A stretch of DNA of 64,000 nucleotides. Source: Hyphomicrobiales bacterium (GTDB lineage Bacteria; Pseudomonadota; Alphaproteobacteria; Rhizobiales; Rhizobiaceae). Made by a program: the position numbers and the translations under genes. Below are positions 36,794 to 47,179 of this stretch, in pieces. The notes under the pieces were generated by a model. It did not search any database, was not told the origin of the DNA, and saw nothing but the letters and a program-made list of their open reading frames with translations. The DNA is taken from the NCBI GenBank assembly GCA_021775455.1, contig JAJFHU010000038.1:110132-174131 (forward strand), read 5' to 3'. Within the stretch, counting starts at the first letter, position 1. Each line of letters starts with the position of its first letter.

Positions 36794-37387
36794 ATGAGCG
36801 TGGCAACAGCGGAAAAGATCAATTCTGTTGCAGCGGCGCAAAGCGGTGTCGGAGCCGATGTCCGCGCATTGCGTAAAAATCGTTCCATGACTCTCAGCGA
36901 GTTTGCAGTGGAACTTGGCCGATCGGTCGGCTTTGTCAGCCAGATCGAACGCGGCATATCCGAACCTTCAATCAATGATCTTCGCACCATCGCGAAAATT
37001 TTTAACGTTCCTATCAGTTTCTTTTTTGGTGAACACGAAAGCGATCCGGCAGAAGCGCGCCATATAGTTCGCGCTGGTTCGCGCCGTACTCTTGGCAGCG
37101 GTGAAGGCCGTCTGATCGAAGAATTGCTGTCTCCAGACCTTGGCGGCTCCTTTGAAATCGTCCGAAGCGAGTTTGCACCCGGTGCTGAGCTCTCTGAACC
37201 ACTGCAGCGTCCGACAGAAGAAGCCGGATACGTAATTTCCGGTGTTTTTGAAATTGAAATTTCCGGTAAATGGCACACCCTTCATGAGGGTGACAGTTTC
37301 CGTTTTGCCAATGAAACCCACCGCTGGCGCAACCACCAGCAAGAACCTGCAATCGTTATTTGGGTGATTTCACCCCCTGTATATTAA
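36794..37387 (+). CDS. XRE-type regulator with C-terminal cupin sensor
   Basis: A 197-residue regulator: N-terminal XRE helix-turn-helix (VRALRKNRSMTLSEFA then RSVGFVSQIERGISEPSI, residues about 21-60) and a C-terminal cupin (GYVISGVFEIEISGKWHTLHEGDSFRF, about 140-170) of the PuuR/SutR kind. Start at ATG 36794 because GAGGGG lies four bases upstream; an ATG four codons earlier is weaker. It lies 12 bases before the first DMGDH-like gene in the same direction, so it is probably the co-transcribed controller of the operon at 37400-45914, sensing a small catabolic substrate through the cupin. Confidence 0.88.
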   Translation: MSVATAEKINSVAAAQSGVGADVRALRKNRSMTLSEFAVELGRSVGFVSQIERGISEPSINDLRTIAKIFNVPISFFFGEHESDPAEARHIVRAGSRRTLGSGEGRLIEELLSPDLGGSFEIVRSEFAPGAELSEPLQRPTEEAGYVISGVFEIEISGKWHTLHEGDSFRFANETHRWRNHQQEPAIVIWVISPPVY

Positions 37388-37399
37388 AGGATTTGAACC

Positions 37400-39865
37400 A
37401 TGGCTGAAATTCCATCAACCGCACGCGTAGTGATAATCGGTGGCGGCGCCGTCGGCACCTCATCGCTTTACCATCTGGCAAAGGCTGGCTGGACAGACTG
37501 CGTCCTGCTCGAAAAAAACGAATTGACAGCCGGCTCCACATGGCACGCAGCAGGCAACGTACCAACATTTTCGGCCTCATGGTCAATCATGAACATGCAG
37601 CGTTATTCTACTGAGCTTTATAGCCGCCTCGGCGAAGAGGTCGATTACCCGATGAACTACCACGTTACCGGTTCTCTTCGCCTTGCCCACTCGAAGGAAC
37701 GCATGCAGGAATTCGAACGCGCCTGCGGCATGGGCAAATATCAGGGCATTGGGATGGAGATGTGCTCAAATGCCGACCTGAAGGAAAAATATCCTTTCCT
37801 CGAAACCCACGATCTTGAGGGCGGATTGTATGACCCCGATGACGGCGACATTGATCCAGCGCAGTTGACCCAGGCGCTTGCCAAGGGTGCGCGCGACATG
37901 GGGGCGAAAATCATTCGTTTCTGCCCGGCAACCGGCGTATCCCGTGAAAATGGCGAATGGATTGTTCACACTGAAAAATGCGACATCCGCTGTGAATATG
38001 TGGTGAACGCCGCTGGTTATTATGCCCAGCGCGTGGCGGAATGGTTCAAGCCGTTTGGCGGTCGCACCCTGCCAATGATGGTGATGAGTCACCAGTACAT
38101 GTTGACCGATGAAATTCCGGAAATTGAAGCCTGGTGCAAGGAATCCGGCCAAGCCAAATTGCCACTGCTGCGCGATGTCGATAGCAGCTACTATCTGCGG
38201 CAGGAAAAATTCGGCCTTAACCTCGGGCCTTACGAAGGCAATTGTAAGGGCCACTGGATGGATCCAAGTGATCCAATGCCGGATGATTTTTCATTCCAGC
38301 TATACCCCGACGATCTTGAGCGTATCGAGTGGCACATTGAAGACGCCATGGCACGCGTTCCGTTGCTCGGCGAAGCTGGTATAAACAAAGTGATCAACGG
38401 CCCAATTCCATATACGCCAGATGGCAATCCGATGATTGGTCCTATGCCAGGTGTTCCAAATGCGTTTGAAGCTTGCGTCTTCACATTTGGCATCGCACAG
38501 GGCGGTGGAGCGGGCAAGGTGCTCGCGGAATGGGTAACTGAGGGAGGTACCGAATGGGACATGTGGTCTTGTGATCCACGTCGCTACACCGACTACACCG
38601 ACCAGGATTACTGCAACCAGAAGGGCATGGAAGTCTACGGCCACGAATATGCCATGCACTTCCCCCGTCATGAGTGGCCTTCAGCCAGAAACAGGAAACT
38701 CTCACCATTACACAGTCGACTCGAAAAATTGAGCGCCCAGTTTGGCGTGTATAACGGTTGGGAGCGCGCCAACTGGTTTGCCAAAGATGGTGACGACACG
38801 TCAGAAGAAGCAACCCAAACCTGGAACCGCGAAGGTCCGTGGCATCAACGCATTCGGGAAGAATGTCACGCGGTTCGTGACGCAGCCGGCATTCTCGATC
38901 TGCCGGGTTTCTCACGCTATCGCCTGAAAGGTGAAGGGGCAGCAGAGTTCCTGCGTTCCAATGCAACTGGTGGCATTCCGAAAGTCGGCCGGATCGGTCT
39001 GGTTTATTTATCTGACGACAAGGGTCGCATTGTTACCGAAATGTCAGCCATGCGTATCGATGATGATTTCTTCTTCATGATTACCGCTGGTGGTGCAGAA
39101 TGGCATGATTTCGAATTGCTGCAAAAACGTGCGGGAGAGAACCCAACCTTCGAACTCACCAATGTAACAAAAGATTTCAACACGCAGATTTTCACCGGAC
39201 CAAAGACCCGGGATATTCTGGCAGAAATTTCCGATGCAGACCTGTCGCTTGGATGGCTTACTCACCAATCTGCAAAGATTGGGGATACCCATGTCCAACT
39301 GGTACGCGTTTCATTTGCTGGTGAACTTGGTTGGGAAATTCATTCAAAGGCTGCAGACACCGAAAAGGTCTACGATAAAGTCATGGAAGCAGGAGAAAAG
39401 CACGGCCTCAAACCTTTCGGCATGTATGCGCTGGACAGCCTGCGTCTTGAAAAGGGTTACCGCACCTGGAAAGGTGATCTATCCACCGACTACACCATCT
39501 TGCAGGGTGGCCTCGAGCGCTTTGTCAAATTGGACAAGCCACAGGATTTCCCGGGCAAGGCTGCAATCCAGAATGAAAAGCAGCAGGGTGTTACCAAGCG
39601 CTTCGTAACGCTAATCGTGGACGCCGGAGAGTGTGATGCGCCCTACATGTCTACCCTTTGGAAGGGCAATGAGGTAGTCGGTGAAACAACCTCCGGCGGC
39701 TGGGGTCATCGCATCGACAAATCGATTGCGCTGGGCATGGCGCGTGCTGATCTGGCAGAACCCGGCACTGAACTGGATGTCGAAATCTATGGCGAACGCT
39801 TCAAGGCCACGGTGCAGCATGACAAGCCCCTTTGGGATCCTGAAAACGAAAGGATAAGGGCATGA
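37400..39865 (+). CDS. Dimethylglycine/sarcosine-dehydrogenase-like flavoprotein with GcvT domain (copy 1)
   Basis: An 821-residue two-domain enzyme. Residues about 8-380 form a DAO-type FAD domain (IIGGGAVGTSSLYHLAKAGW; AGSTWHAAG, whose His is covalently linked to FAD in DMGDH and SarDH). After a FAO_M linker, residues about 430-810 form a GcvT/GCV_T_C domain that binds tetrahydrofolate (FTGPKTRDIL; SFAGELGWEIH; YALDSLRLEKGYR). Relatives oxidise N-methyl groups and pass formaldehyde to folate as methylene-THF. The exact amine is unknown. AAGGA precedes the ATG; the stop overlaps the next gene start as ATGA. Confidence 0.88.
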   Translation: MAEIPSTARVVIIGGGAVGTSSLYHLAKAGWTDCVLLEKNELTAGSTWHAAGNVPTFSASWSIMNMQRYSTELYSRLGEEVDYPMNYHVTGSLRLAHSKERMQEFERACGMGKYQGIGMEMCSNADLKEKYPFLETHDLEGGLYDPDDGDIDPAQLTQALAKGARDMGAKIIRFCPATGVSRENGEWIVHTEKCDIRCEYVVNAAGYYAQRVAEWFKPFGGRTLPMMVMSHQYMLTDEIPEIEAWCKESGQAKLPLLRDVDSSYYLRQEKFGLNLGPYEGNCKGHWMDPSDPMPDDFSFQLYPDDLERIEWHIEDAMARVPLLGEAGINKVINGPIPYTPDGNPMIGPMPGVPNAFEACVFTFGIAQGGGAGKVLAEWVTEGGTEWDMWSCDPRRYTDYTDQDYCNQKGMEVYGHEYAMHFPRHEWPSARNRKLSPLHSRLEKLSAQFGVYNGWERANWFAKDGDDTSEEATQTWNREGPWHQRIREECHAVRDAAGILDLPGFSRYRLKGEGAAEFLRSNATGGIPKVGRIGLVYLSDDKGRIVTEMSAMRIDDDFFFMITAGGAEWHDFELLQKRAGENPTFELTNVTKDFNTQIFTGPKTRDILAEISDADLSLGWLTHQSAKIGDTHVQLVRVSFAGELGWEIHSKAADTEKVYDKVMEAGEKHGLKPFGMYALDSLRLEKGYRTWKGDLSTDYTILQGGLERFVKLDKPQDFPGKAAIQNEKQQGVTKRFVTLIVDAGECDAPYMSTLWKGNEVVGETTSGGWGHRIDKSIALGMARADLAEPGTELDVEIYGERFKATVQHDKPLWDPENERIRA

Positions 39866-40923
39866 ATACCATTCCATCCACAATGACCGGCGTCCAACTT
39901 GTAGGCCATGGCGGCCCTGACAAGCTGGTGTGGAACGAGGCAATCCCGGTTCCCGAGCCGGGCCAGGGACAAGTACTGGTAAAGGTTCTGGCGGCAGGGG
40001 TCAACAATACCGATATTAACACCCGCATCGGCTGGTACTCAGCAGATGTTACCGGTTCTACTGACGAGGTCGAAGACGAAGATATCGAAGCAGGCGGCTG
40101 GGGCGGCGGGCTTGACTTTCCGCGAATACAGGGCGGGGACCTGTGTGGTGAAATCGTCGCTCACGGACCAGGGATCACTGCTCCACCCATCGGTGCGCAC
40201 GTGACTTGTCAAACCAATCAGCCGATCCCGACCGACGATGCACCAACGAGATTTCACGCGATCGGTTCGGAATTCGACGGAGCATTCGCCGAATACTGTG
40301 TGGTAGACGAGGACCAGCTCTATGATGTCAGCAAGTCTCCACTCACGGACATTGAAATCGGCGCCATGCCCTGCGCCTGGGGTACCGCATGGAACCTGAT
40401 TTCGCGCTCCAGTGTAAAAGCCGGAGAACGGGTCTTTGTCACGGGTGCGTCGGGTGGTGTGGGACTGGCTGCTGTGGCCATCGCCACGCATCTTGGAGCG
40501 AAAGTGACGGCGCAGGCGAGCGTTTCAAAAGCTGATGCCGTACGCGACGCGGGTGCTATCGAAGTGATCGACCGCGGTGAAATACCCGCAGAGGAATCAT
40601 TTGATGTGTGGATAGACGTTGTTGGAGGTTCCCAGTGGCCTGCTGGTATCAAGGCTCTGGTCCCCGGCGGAAGGCTCGCGACATCAGGTGCAATTGCCGG
40701 ACCAATCGTTGAAGCAGATTTGCGCGATATCTACCTGCGCGACATTACGATTTTCGGTTGCTCGTTCCAGAGTCTGGATACTTTTTCCGGTCTGGTTGAA
40801 TTGATAAACCGGGGTGCGGTGCGTCCCCTGGTGTCTAAGACCTACCCTCTTAAAGATATAGCAAGGGCTCAAAAGGATTTTGCGTCCAAAAAATATCCAG
40901 GAAAATTGGTGCTGATCCCATGA
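39862..40923 (+). CDS. Zinc-type medium-chain dehydrogenase/reductase
   Basis: A 353-residue MDR-family protein: GroES-like N-terminal domain (VPEPGQGQVLVKVLAAGVNNTD, residues about 26-47; GGDLCGEIVAHGPG) and a Rossmann domain (FVTGASGGVGLAAVAIATHLGAKV, about 193-216). It lacks the clear four-cysteine structural zinc lobe, so it could be a quinone-reductase- or enoyl-reductase-like member. Its four-base ATGA overlaps with both neighbours show it works in the same pathway as the DMGDH-like and methyltransferase-like enzymes; the substrate is unknown. Confidence 0.85.
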   Translation: MNTIPSTMTGVQLVGHGGPDKLVWNEAIPVPEPGQGQVLVKVLAAGVNNTDINTRIGWYSADVTGSTDEVEDEDIEAGGWGGGLDFPRIQGGDLCGEIVAHGPGITAPPIGAHVTCQTNQPIPTDDAPTRFHAIGSEFDGAFAEYCVVDEDQLYDVSKSPLTDIEIGAMPCAWGTAWNLISRSSVKAGERVFVTGASGGVGLAAVAIATHLGAKVTAQASVSKADAVRDAGAIEVIDRGEIPAEESFDVWIDVVGGSQWPAGIKALVPGGRLATSGAIAGPIVEADLRDIYLRDITIFGCSFQSLDTFSGLVELINRGAVRPLVSKTYPLKDIARAQKDFASKKYPGKLVLIP

Positions 40924-41795
40924 GCGAAATTACAATACTTGATGGCGGGATTGGCCAGGAAATCACCAAGCGGTCGGGGAAAGAGCCCAAACCGCTCTGG
41001 TCTATTGCAGTCATGATGGAGCAACCCGAAATCGTTGAAGCGATCCACGAGGAATTCATCGATGCTGGTGCGGATGTCATTACTATCAATGCATATACGT
41101 CTTCACCAGAAAGGTTGGAGCGGGATGGTCTGCTGGATCAGTTTGAATCCCTGCAGCGACAAGCAGTAGCGATTGCCCAAACAGCAAGGGAAAATTCCGG
41201 GAAATCGGTAGAGATCGCCGGTTGCCTGCCACCACTTGTCGCAAGTTATCGGGCTGATGTGGCACAGGATTTCGAAACATCCCTTCATTCCTACCGCCAG
41301 ATTGTGGAGTTGCAGGCAGATGGCGTTGACTTGTTTCTTTGCGAAACCATGGCTTCCATTACCGAAGCAAAGGCAGCGGCAACCGCCGCCCTGGAAAGTA
41401 GCAAACCGGTATGGTTATCTTTCACTTTAAATGACGACGATTCATCCACCCTCCGAAGTGGCGAACCGCTGGCCGAAGCTTTAATGGAAATTGACGGACT
41501 TGGTATCGATGCAGCCCTTCTCAATTGTTCCAGACCCGAAGCCATCTCGGCCGCCTGGCAGGAACTGGCAAAGGCCAACGGACCGATCGGCGCTTACGCA
41601 AATGGTTTCACTTCCATCGCAGCACTTGATCCTGGTGGAACAGTTGCGAACCTTGAGGCCAGGCGCGATCTCGACGAGAATACGTATGCCGATTTTGTTG
41701 ATCAATGGATCGAAGGCGGCGCTTCCATCGTTGGTGGTTGTTGTGAAGTTGGCCCTTCCCATATCGCAGAAATTGCGAGGAGATTGGAACAATGA
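40920..41795 (+). CDS. Homocysteine S-methyltransferase family protein
   Basis: A 291-residue TIM-barrel protein. It begins ITILDGGIGQEITKRSG and has the zinc-binding cysteines in LLNCSRPE (about residue 202) and VGGCCEVGP (about 273-274), as in BHMT, MmuM and MetH N-terminal domains, plus DVITINAYTSSPERL. Such enzymes use zinc to activate homocysteine and take a methyl group from betaine, S-methylmethionine or similar donors. In this operon it may remove the first methyl group of a quaternary substrate; this is inference. Confidence 0.87.
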   Translation: MSEITILDGGIGQEITKRSGKEPKPLWSIAVMMEQPEIVEAIHEEFIDAGADVITINAYTSSPERLERDGLLDQFESLQRQAVAIAQTARENSGKSVEIAGCLPPLVASYRADVAQDFETSLHSYRQIVELQADGVDLFLCETMASITEAKAAATAALESSKPVWLSFTLNDDDSSTLRSGEPLAEALMEIDGLGIDAALLNCSRPEAISAAWQELAKANGPIGAYANGFTSIAALDPGGTVANLEARRDLDENTYADFVDQWIEGGASIVGGCCEVGPSHIAEIARRLEQ

Positions 41796-42262
41796 GTAAT
41801 CGTTACAGTTTTCTGCCACCCGGCGAAGGCACAAACTACGACTGGGAAAACGACCATACATTCGTCAAGATTACGACTGGAGACACTGCAGGTGCCTATA
41901 CCTTGATGGAGGACAACCTAAAGTCCACATTTGCGCTAGGGCTGCACAGGCATGATCACCACGCAGAAACGTTTTACATTCTCGAAGGTGCTCTGGACTT
42001 CTACATTGATGGTGATTGGATTGCTGCCCTGCCCGGTACAACTTTACATGTGCCACCCGGCGTGCCCCATGCTTGCCGCGTAGCAAATAAAAAACCTGCT
42101 CGCATGCTTATGATCTTTCAACCTGCGGGATTCGATGAATTTCTCGCCGAACTCGGCAAGATGAAACCGGAGGATTTTGAAGATACAGCTATAATGGAAG
42201 CGCTAAACGCAAAGTACGATATTGTATCGATGGGACCTGTTCCCGCTCACCCGAATGACTGA
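41792..42262 (+). CDS. Cupin-domain protein
   Basis: A 156-residue single-domain cupin. The metal-binding motif GLHRHDHHAETFYILEGALDFYIDG spans about residues 50-74 and the second motif PGVPHACRV is near residue 89. Could be a small dioxygenase, isomerase or substrate-binding protein; the family does not fix the reaction. It starts inside the stop of the methyltransferase-like gene and ends ten bases before the aminotransferase. Confidence 0.85.
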   Translation: MSNRYSFLPPGEGTNYDWENDHTFVKITTGDTAGAYTLMEDNLKSTFALGLHRHDHHAETFYILEGALDFYIDGDWIAALPGTTLHVPPGVPHACRVANKKPARMLMIFQPAGFDEFLAELGKMKPEDFEDTAIMEALNAKYDIVSMGPVPAHPND

Positions 42263-42272
42263 AGATTGAACC

Positions 42273-43445
42273 ATGCCTGAAACTTCATCCGTCATTGCCC
42301 AGATTTCACCATCCAATATGGAAGGGTGGGAAGTCTACACTGAAGCGGTGGAACGCCGACAACAGGGTCAGAGCATTACCATGCTGGCGATTGGGGATCA
42401 CGATTTCAATACCCCCTCTCCAACGGTTGAAGCCTGCAAGAAAGCGCTGGATGAAGGCTTTCATGACTATGTTGATATTCAGGGTGTACCTGAATTGCTT
42501 CAGGCGATGGCAAAAATTACAACACAGATTTCCGGCCTGAAAACCTCAACTGATGAAATTGTGGCAACTACCGGCGGGCAGGGTGCGCTTTATGCCGGAA
42601 TGCAGGCAATACTGGATCCAGGTGACCACATAATAATTGTGAGTCCGCACTATGTCACCTTCCCTGCGACTGCCCGTGCAGCCGGTGCACAATTTACGCT
42701 AGTCGATGCGTTTGCAGAGGACGGTTTCGAACCCAAAGCCGCAGCTATTCGCGCCGCATTGAAAAACAATACCAAAGCAATCCTGATAAACTCCCCGAAC
42801 AACCCAACCTGTGCAGTCTACTCTCGCAAAACACATGAACTAATTGCCGATTTATGTATCGAGCGCGATCTATGGCTTGTATCCGATGAAGTCTATTGGT
42901 CGATGGCAGGTGAAAAACACTTTTCACCGCGGTCTTTACCATGCATGCGAGAAAGAACCCTCGTTGTAAATTCATTGTCAAAGAGCCACGGCATGACCGG
43001 ATGGCGTGTTGGTTGGCTAACGGCACCTCCGCAGGTTGTGAGCCACATTGTGCAGCTCAATCTAGTATCCAACTATGGCCTGCCCGATTTTATCAGCCGC
43101 GCTGCCGCCGAAGCTCTCGACAAAGGGTACGGTGTTGAAGAGATCGCTGCAACCTACAAGGCGCGTGGCGAAGCGCTGGTTGATGCGTTGAAGGAAACCA
43201 ACTGTGTTCGTCCGGTAAATGATCCTGGCAGCATGTACATTGTGCTTGATGTACGGGATGTCACCGCAGATGGCCGCGAGTTCGCCTGGAAGCTGCTGGA
43301 TGAGGAAAGTATCGCTGTGATGCCAGGAGAAAGTTTTGGGCGGAGCCTGAACGGGCACGTTCGCATCAGCCTCTGCGTCCCGGAAGATGAACTGAAAACG
43401 GTTGCAGAAAAAATCTGCCGCTTTGTTGCTAATTATTCCAATTGA
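42273..43445 (+). CDS. Class I/II PLP-dependent aminotransferase
   Basis: A 390-residue fold-type I aminotransferase. The PLP lysine lies in NSLSKSHGMTGWRVGW (about residue 234), the substrate-binding NNPT is in LINSPNNPTCAVYS (about 172-185), and the C-terminal arginine is in HVRISLC. Overall most like aspartate/aromatic or alanine aminotransferases of the AspC/ArAT group. In this operon it would remove the amino group after demethylation, giving a 2-oxo acid; inference. Confidence 0.88.
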   Translation: MPETSSVIAQISPSNMEGWEVYTEAVERRQQGQSITMLAIGDHDFNTPSPTVEACKKALDEGFHDYVDIQGVPELLQAMAKITTQISGLKTSTDEIVATTGGQGALYAGMQAILDPGDHIIIVSPHYVTFPATARAAGAQFTLVDAFAEDGFEPKAAAIRAALKNNTKAILINSPNNPTCAVYSRKTHELIADLCIERDLWLVSDEVYWSMAGEKHFSPRSLPCMRERTLVVNSLSKSHGMTGWRVGWLTAPPQVVSHIVQLNLVSNYGLPDFISRAAAEALDKGYGVEEIAATYKARGEALVDALKETNCVRPVNDPGSMYIVLDVRDVTADGREFAWKLLDEESIAVMPGESFGRSLNGHVRISLCVPEDELKTVAEKICRFVANYSN

Positions 43446-43457
43446 GGAAAACAAAAA

Positions 43458-45914
43458 ATGAACAAGAAAGAAGTTCCAACAAAGGCTCGTGCTGTTGTTA
43501 TTGGCGGCGGTGTTGCCGGTTGTTCAGTCGCCTACCACCTGGCCAAGCAAGGCTGGACAGATGTGGTGCTGCTGGAGCGCAAACAACTGGCCTGCGGCAC
43601 GACCTGGCATGCAGCAGGGCTTATCGGTCAATTGCGCGCTACCGCGAACATGACCAAACTCGCCCGCTACACCAAGGACCTCTACACAAAGCTGGAAGAG
43701 GAAACCGGAGTCGCAACCGGCCTTCGCCAGTGCGGTTCAATCACTGCCGCGCTCACCGAAGAGCGCAAGGAAGAAATCTACCGCCAGGCCTCCATGGCCA
43801 GGGCTTTTGGCGTTGCTGTCGAGGAAATCTCGGCCGAAGAAGCCAAGGAACGCTACCCTTATCTCAACAATGAAGATGTGGTCGGTGCGGTGTGGTTGCC
43901 GGAAGATGGACAAGGTGACCCAACCAACATTGCGCAGGCATTGGCAAAAGGTGCTCGTCAATTTGGCGCGAAAGTCATGGAAGGAATCAAGGTTGAAGCC
44001 ATCCAGACAAAAGATGGACGCGTAACCGGAGTGGACTGGTCACGCGATGGCACCGACGACAAGGATTCGATCGAAGCAGAATTTGTCGTCAACTGTGGCG
44101 GCATGTGGGCTCACGAGGTTGGTCGCATGGTGAACGTCAATGTGCCGCTTCATGCTTGCGAACACTTTTACATCGTGACGGAGCCCATTCCTGACCTGGA
44201 GCGCCTGCCGGTTCTGCGTGTGCCGGACGAATGCGCCTACTACAAGGAAGATGCAGGCAAAATGTTGCTCGGCGCCTTCGAACCGAACGCCAAACCCTGG
44301 GGCATGAATGGAATCCCTGAGGATTTCTGCTTTGACCAGTTGCCGGAGGATTTCGATCACTTCGAGCCGATCCTTGAAAAGGCGGTCAACCGATTCCCTA
44401 TCCTTGCCGAAGCCGGAATTCACACCTTCTTCAACGGACCGGAAAGCTTCACTCCTGATGATGCCTATCATCTTGGCGAAGCACCAAACCTGAAAAACTT
44501 CTTCGTCTGCGCAGGATTCAATTCCATCGGCATTCAGTCCGCCGGAGGAGCTGGCATGGTACTCGCCGAATGGATGGAAACCGGCGAAAAGCCGTTCGAC
44601 ATCGGTGACGTCGACATCTCCCGCATGCAACCGTTCCAGGGCAACAAGACCTACCTCTACGAACGTTCCACGGAAACGCTCGGCCTGCTTTATGCTGATC
44701 ACTTCCCGTATCGCCAGAAGGAAACCGCACGTGGCATTCGCCGCACACCGTTCCATGAGCACTTGAAAACGCGGGGCGGCGTGTTTGGTGAAATCGCCGG
44801 ATGGGAACGCGTCAACTGGTTTGCCAATGAAGGTCAGGAACGCGAGTATCAATACAGTTGGAAACGCCAGAACTGGTTTGAGAATTCTGCCGCTGAGCAC
44901 AAGGCCGTGCGCGAAAATGTCGGCATGTATGACATGTCGTCATTCGGCAAGGTGCGTGTTGAAGGACCCGATGCAGAAAGTTTCTTCAACCGCATCTGCG
45001 GTGCCAACATGTCTGTGCCTGCGGGCAAGATTGTCTACACGCAATTCCTCAACTCCCGCGCCGGTATTGAGGCGGATGTCACCGTCACACGGCTGTCGGA
45101 AACGCTGTATCTGGTGGTTACCCCGGCCGCGACCCGATTTGCGGACCAAGCATGGATGGAACGCCACAAGGGCAGCGCAAATGTCGTCATTACCGATGTA
45201 ACCAACGGTGAAGGTGTTCTCGCAGTCATGGGACCAAAGTCCCGCGAGCTGTTGCAGAAGGTCAGCCCGAACGATTTTTCCAATGATGTTAATCCGTTTG
45301 GCACCGCACAGGAAATCGAGATTGGCATGGGGCTTGCCCGTGTCCACCGCGTCACCTATGTGGGCGAACTCGGTTGGGAAATTTACATCCCGGCCGACAT
45401 GACCGGTCATGTATTTGAGACACTTTCGGAAGCTGGTGAGGATTTTGACCTGAAACTCTGCGGCATGCACATGATGGACTCGTGCCGCATCGAAAAAGCC
45501 TTCCGTCACTTCGGCCACGATATCACCTGTGAAGATCACGTGCTGGAAGCAGGCCTCGGTTTTGCTGTGAAAACCGACAAGCCGGAATTCAATGGCCGCG
45601 ATGCGGTTCTGCGCAAAAAGGACGAAGGCCTCAATACCCGCATGATGCAGTTCAAGCTCACCGATTCCGAACCCCTGCTCTATCATAACGAACCGATAAT
45701 CCGTGACGGCGAGATTGTCAGCTACCTGTCTTCCGGCAATTATGGCCACACGCTCGGCGCAGCAATCGGCATGGGTTACGTGCCCTGCAAGGGCGAAACC
45801 GCCGAACAGGTACTTGCTTCATCTTACGAAATCGAAATCGCCGGCACTCGCGTCAAAGCCGAAGCCAGTCTAAGGCCGATGTACGATCCGAAGAGCGAAC
45901 GGGTAAAGTTGTAG
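43458..45914 (+). CDS. Dimethylglycine/sarcosine-dehydrogenase-like flavoprotein with GcvT domain (copy 2)
   Basis: An 818-residue enzyme with the same two-domain plan as the gene at 37400 but clearly diverged: FAD motif [20 protein letters not shown] (about 15-34), FAD-linked His in CGTTWHAAG, then GcvT motifs ([53 protein letters not shown]). Closer in pattern to the common alphaproteobacterial DMGDH than copy 1. Two paralogues in one operon suggest two successive N-demethylations or two substrates. GAGG precedes the ATG, and it is the last gene of the operon. Confidence 0.89.
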   Translation: MNKKEVPTKARAVVIGGGVAGCSVAYHLAKQGWTDVVLLERKQLACGTTWHAAGLIGQLRATANMTKLARYTKDLYTKLEEETGVATGLRQCGSITAALTEERKEEIYRQASMARAFGVAVEEISAEEAKERYPYLNNEDVVGAVWLPEDGQGDPTNIAQALAKGARQFGAKVMEGIKVEAIQTKDGRVTGVDWSRDGTDDKDSIEAEFVVNCGGMWAHEVGRMVNVNVPLHACEHFYIVTEPIPDLERLPVLRVPDECAYYKEDAGKMLLGAFEPNAKPWGMNGIPEDFCFDQLPEDFDHFEPILEKAVNRFPILAEAGIHTFFNGPESFTPDDAYHLGEAPNLKNFFVCAGFNSIGIQSAGGAGMVLAEWMETGEKPFDIGDVDISRMQPFQGNKTYLYERSTETLGLLYADHFPYRQKETARGIRRTPFHEHLKTRGGVFGEIAGWERVNWFANEGQEREYQYSWKRQNWFENSAAEHKAVRENVGMYDMSSFGKVRVEGPDAESFFNRICGANMSVPAGKIVYTQFLNSRAGIEADVTVTRLSETLYLVVTPAATRFADQAWMERHKGSANVVITDVTNGEGVLAVMGPKSRELLQKVSPNDFSNDVNPFGTAQEIEIGMGLARVHRVTYVGELGWEIYIPADMTGHVFETLSEAGEDFDLKLCGMHMMDSCRIEKAFRHFGHDITCEDHVLEAGLGFAVKTDKPEFNGRDAVLRKKDEGLNTRMMQFKLTDSEPLLYHNEPIIRDGEIVSYLSSGNYGHTLGAAIGMGYVPCKGETAEQVLASSYEIEIAGTRVKAEASLRPMYDPKSERVKL

Positions 45915-46157
45915 GCAATATATGGCGGTCGTCAATATCGCCCGCTTTTGCCTTTAAATGCGAGTGGCAACAGAGTGGACAAAGTACTAAATTCGGATAG
46001 TGGCTACTGTCCGACTAGCGACGTACTTCGCAACGTCAAAAGGTGCCAGGAGCGGCCATTGAAAATGGTGCAGAATTGATGTTTTCAGAGTGCTTTTGCT
46101 ATAGTGGCAAACAGTCTTCTATAATCAATGTCACAGTGCGCTTGTTTGGAAGTGTGG

Positions 46158-47018
46158 ATGGGCCAAAACCAATCTCAGGTTGAATACTGGAATTCTACTC
46201 CGGGCCAGAAATGGATTCGGTTCGAAGAAGAACTCGACAAGGTCTTTGAAGCGGTAAACGATCAGCTTATCGAACGGGCGCAGCCCATTAAGGGCGAGCG
46301 AATCGTGGACATTGGTTGCGGTACCGGCGCCACGACACGGGCGTTTGCACAAAGATTGGGTCCAGCCGGTTTTGTCACTGCGATCGATATATCCGAACCG
46401 CTTTTGTCGCGTGCACGCGGTCGTTCTTCAGAAGTATTGGCAAGCACGGATTATCGACTGATTGACGCGCAGACGGATACAATCCCGGGCGATCTCTTCA
46501 ATCTGGTTGTATCGCGGTTTGGAGTAATGTTCTTCGCTGATCCCGTAGCCGCTTTTAAGAATATCCGCAGTTGGCTTGCCCCAGGTGGACGCGTAGTGCT
46601 AGCCGGTTGGGCAGCGATTGACGGCAATCCTTGGTTTGAAGTGCCACGGGATGGTGCAGTTGCCCGTCTCGGCCCCCCAGATACATCCGATCCCAACAGT
46701 CCAGGTCCACTTGGATTCCAAAATACGAATTATGTTACATCGATCCTTGCTAAGGCCGGATTCTCGGACATAAGCGCCGAACGTGCGTTAACAATGCTCC
46801 GACATCCAGGCCCAGTCGAGGCTGTGGCCGCGCTCGCTGCAAACATCGGCCCGTCGGCCAGAATTATCAAAAAATACAACGGTACTTCGAAAGACGTTGA
46901 AGAGATCACGGCTTATGTCGTGAATGAATTCAGAAAGTTCGAAAGCGATGAAGGCATGTTGATCCCAGCCTGGTTGAACTTCTTTAGTGCACTAAATTCA
47001 ACACCCGACCGGCAATAA
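46158..47018 (+). CDS. Class I SAM-dependent methyltransferase (UbiE/COQ5-like)
   Basis: A 286-residue methyltransferase with SAM motif I VDIGCGTGATTRAFA (about residues 45-59), AIDISEPLLSRAR and the motif IV-like FNLVVSRFGVMFF. Start at ATG 46158 with GGAAG upstream. The substrate is unknown; it stands alone, 240 bases after the large operon, and could methylate a small molecule or a quinone. Confidence 0.85.
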   Translation: MGQNQSQVEYWNSTPGQKWIRFEEELDKVFEAVNDQLIERAQPIKGERIVDIGCGTGATTRAFAQRLGPAGFVTAIDISEPLLSRARGRSSEVLASTDYRLIDAQTDTIPGDLFNLVVSRFGVMFFADPVAAFKNIRSWLAPGGRVVLAGWAAIDGNPWFEVPRDGAVARLGPPDTSDPNSPGPLGFQNTNYVTSILAKAGFSDISAERALTMLRHPGPVEAVAALAANIGPSARIIKKYNGTSKDVEEITAYVVNEFRKFESDEGMLIPAWLNFFSALNSTPDRQ

Positions 47019-47179
47019 TTGCTTGCATCATAATTGGGCACCGAACATCCGTGATGGGTCAGGAGCGAACTAGGTATCTGCGGAAAATCGAGTCCGGTTT
47101 GTGCTAGGAAGAGACATGCCCGTTTACTTCATGCTACTGTGCAAAAACCATGTTGCTGTACAAAGGGGAGGCGTTGATC

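Noticed and set aside
44040..45749. Two long antisense frames (286 and 269 codons) opposite the second DMGDH-like gene
   Set aside because: Shadows of a well-supported gene with high codon bias; no motif in either product.
45993..46014. Hairpin TCGGATAGT-GGCT-ACTGTCCGA after the large operon as a terminator
   Set aside because: No T-run follows, so it does not meet the rho-independent pattern; may only be a 3' stabilising stem.
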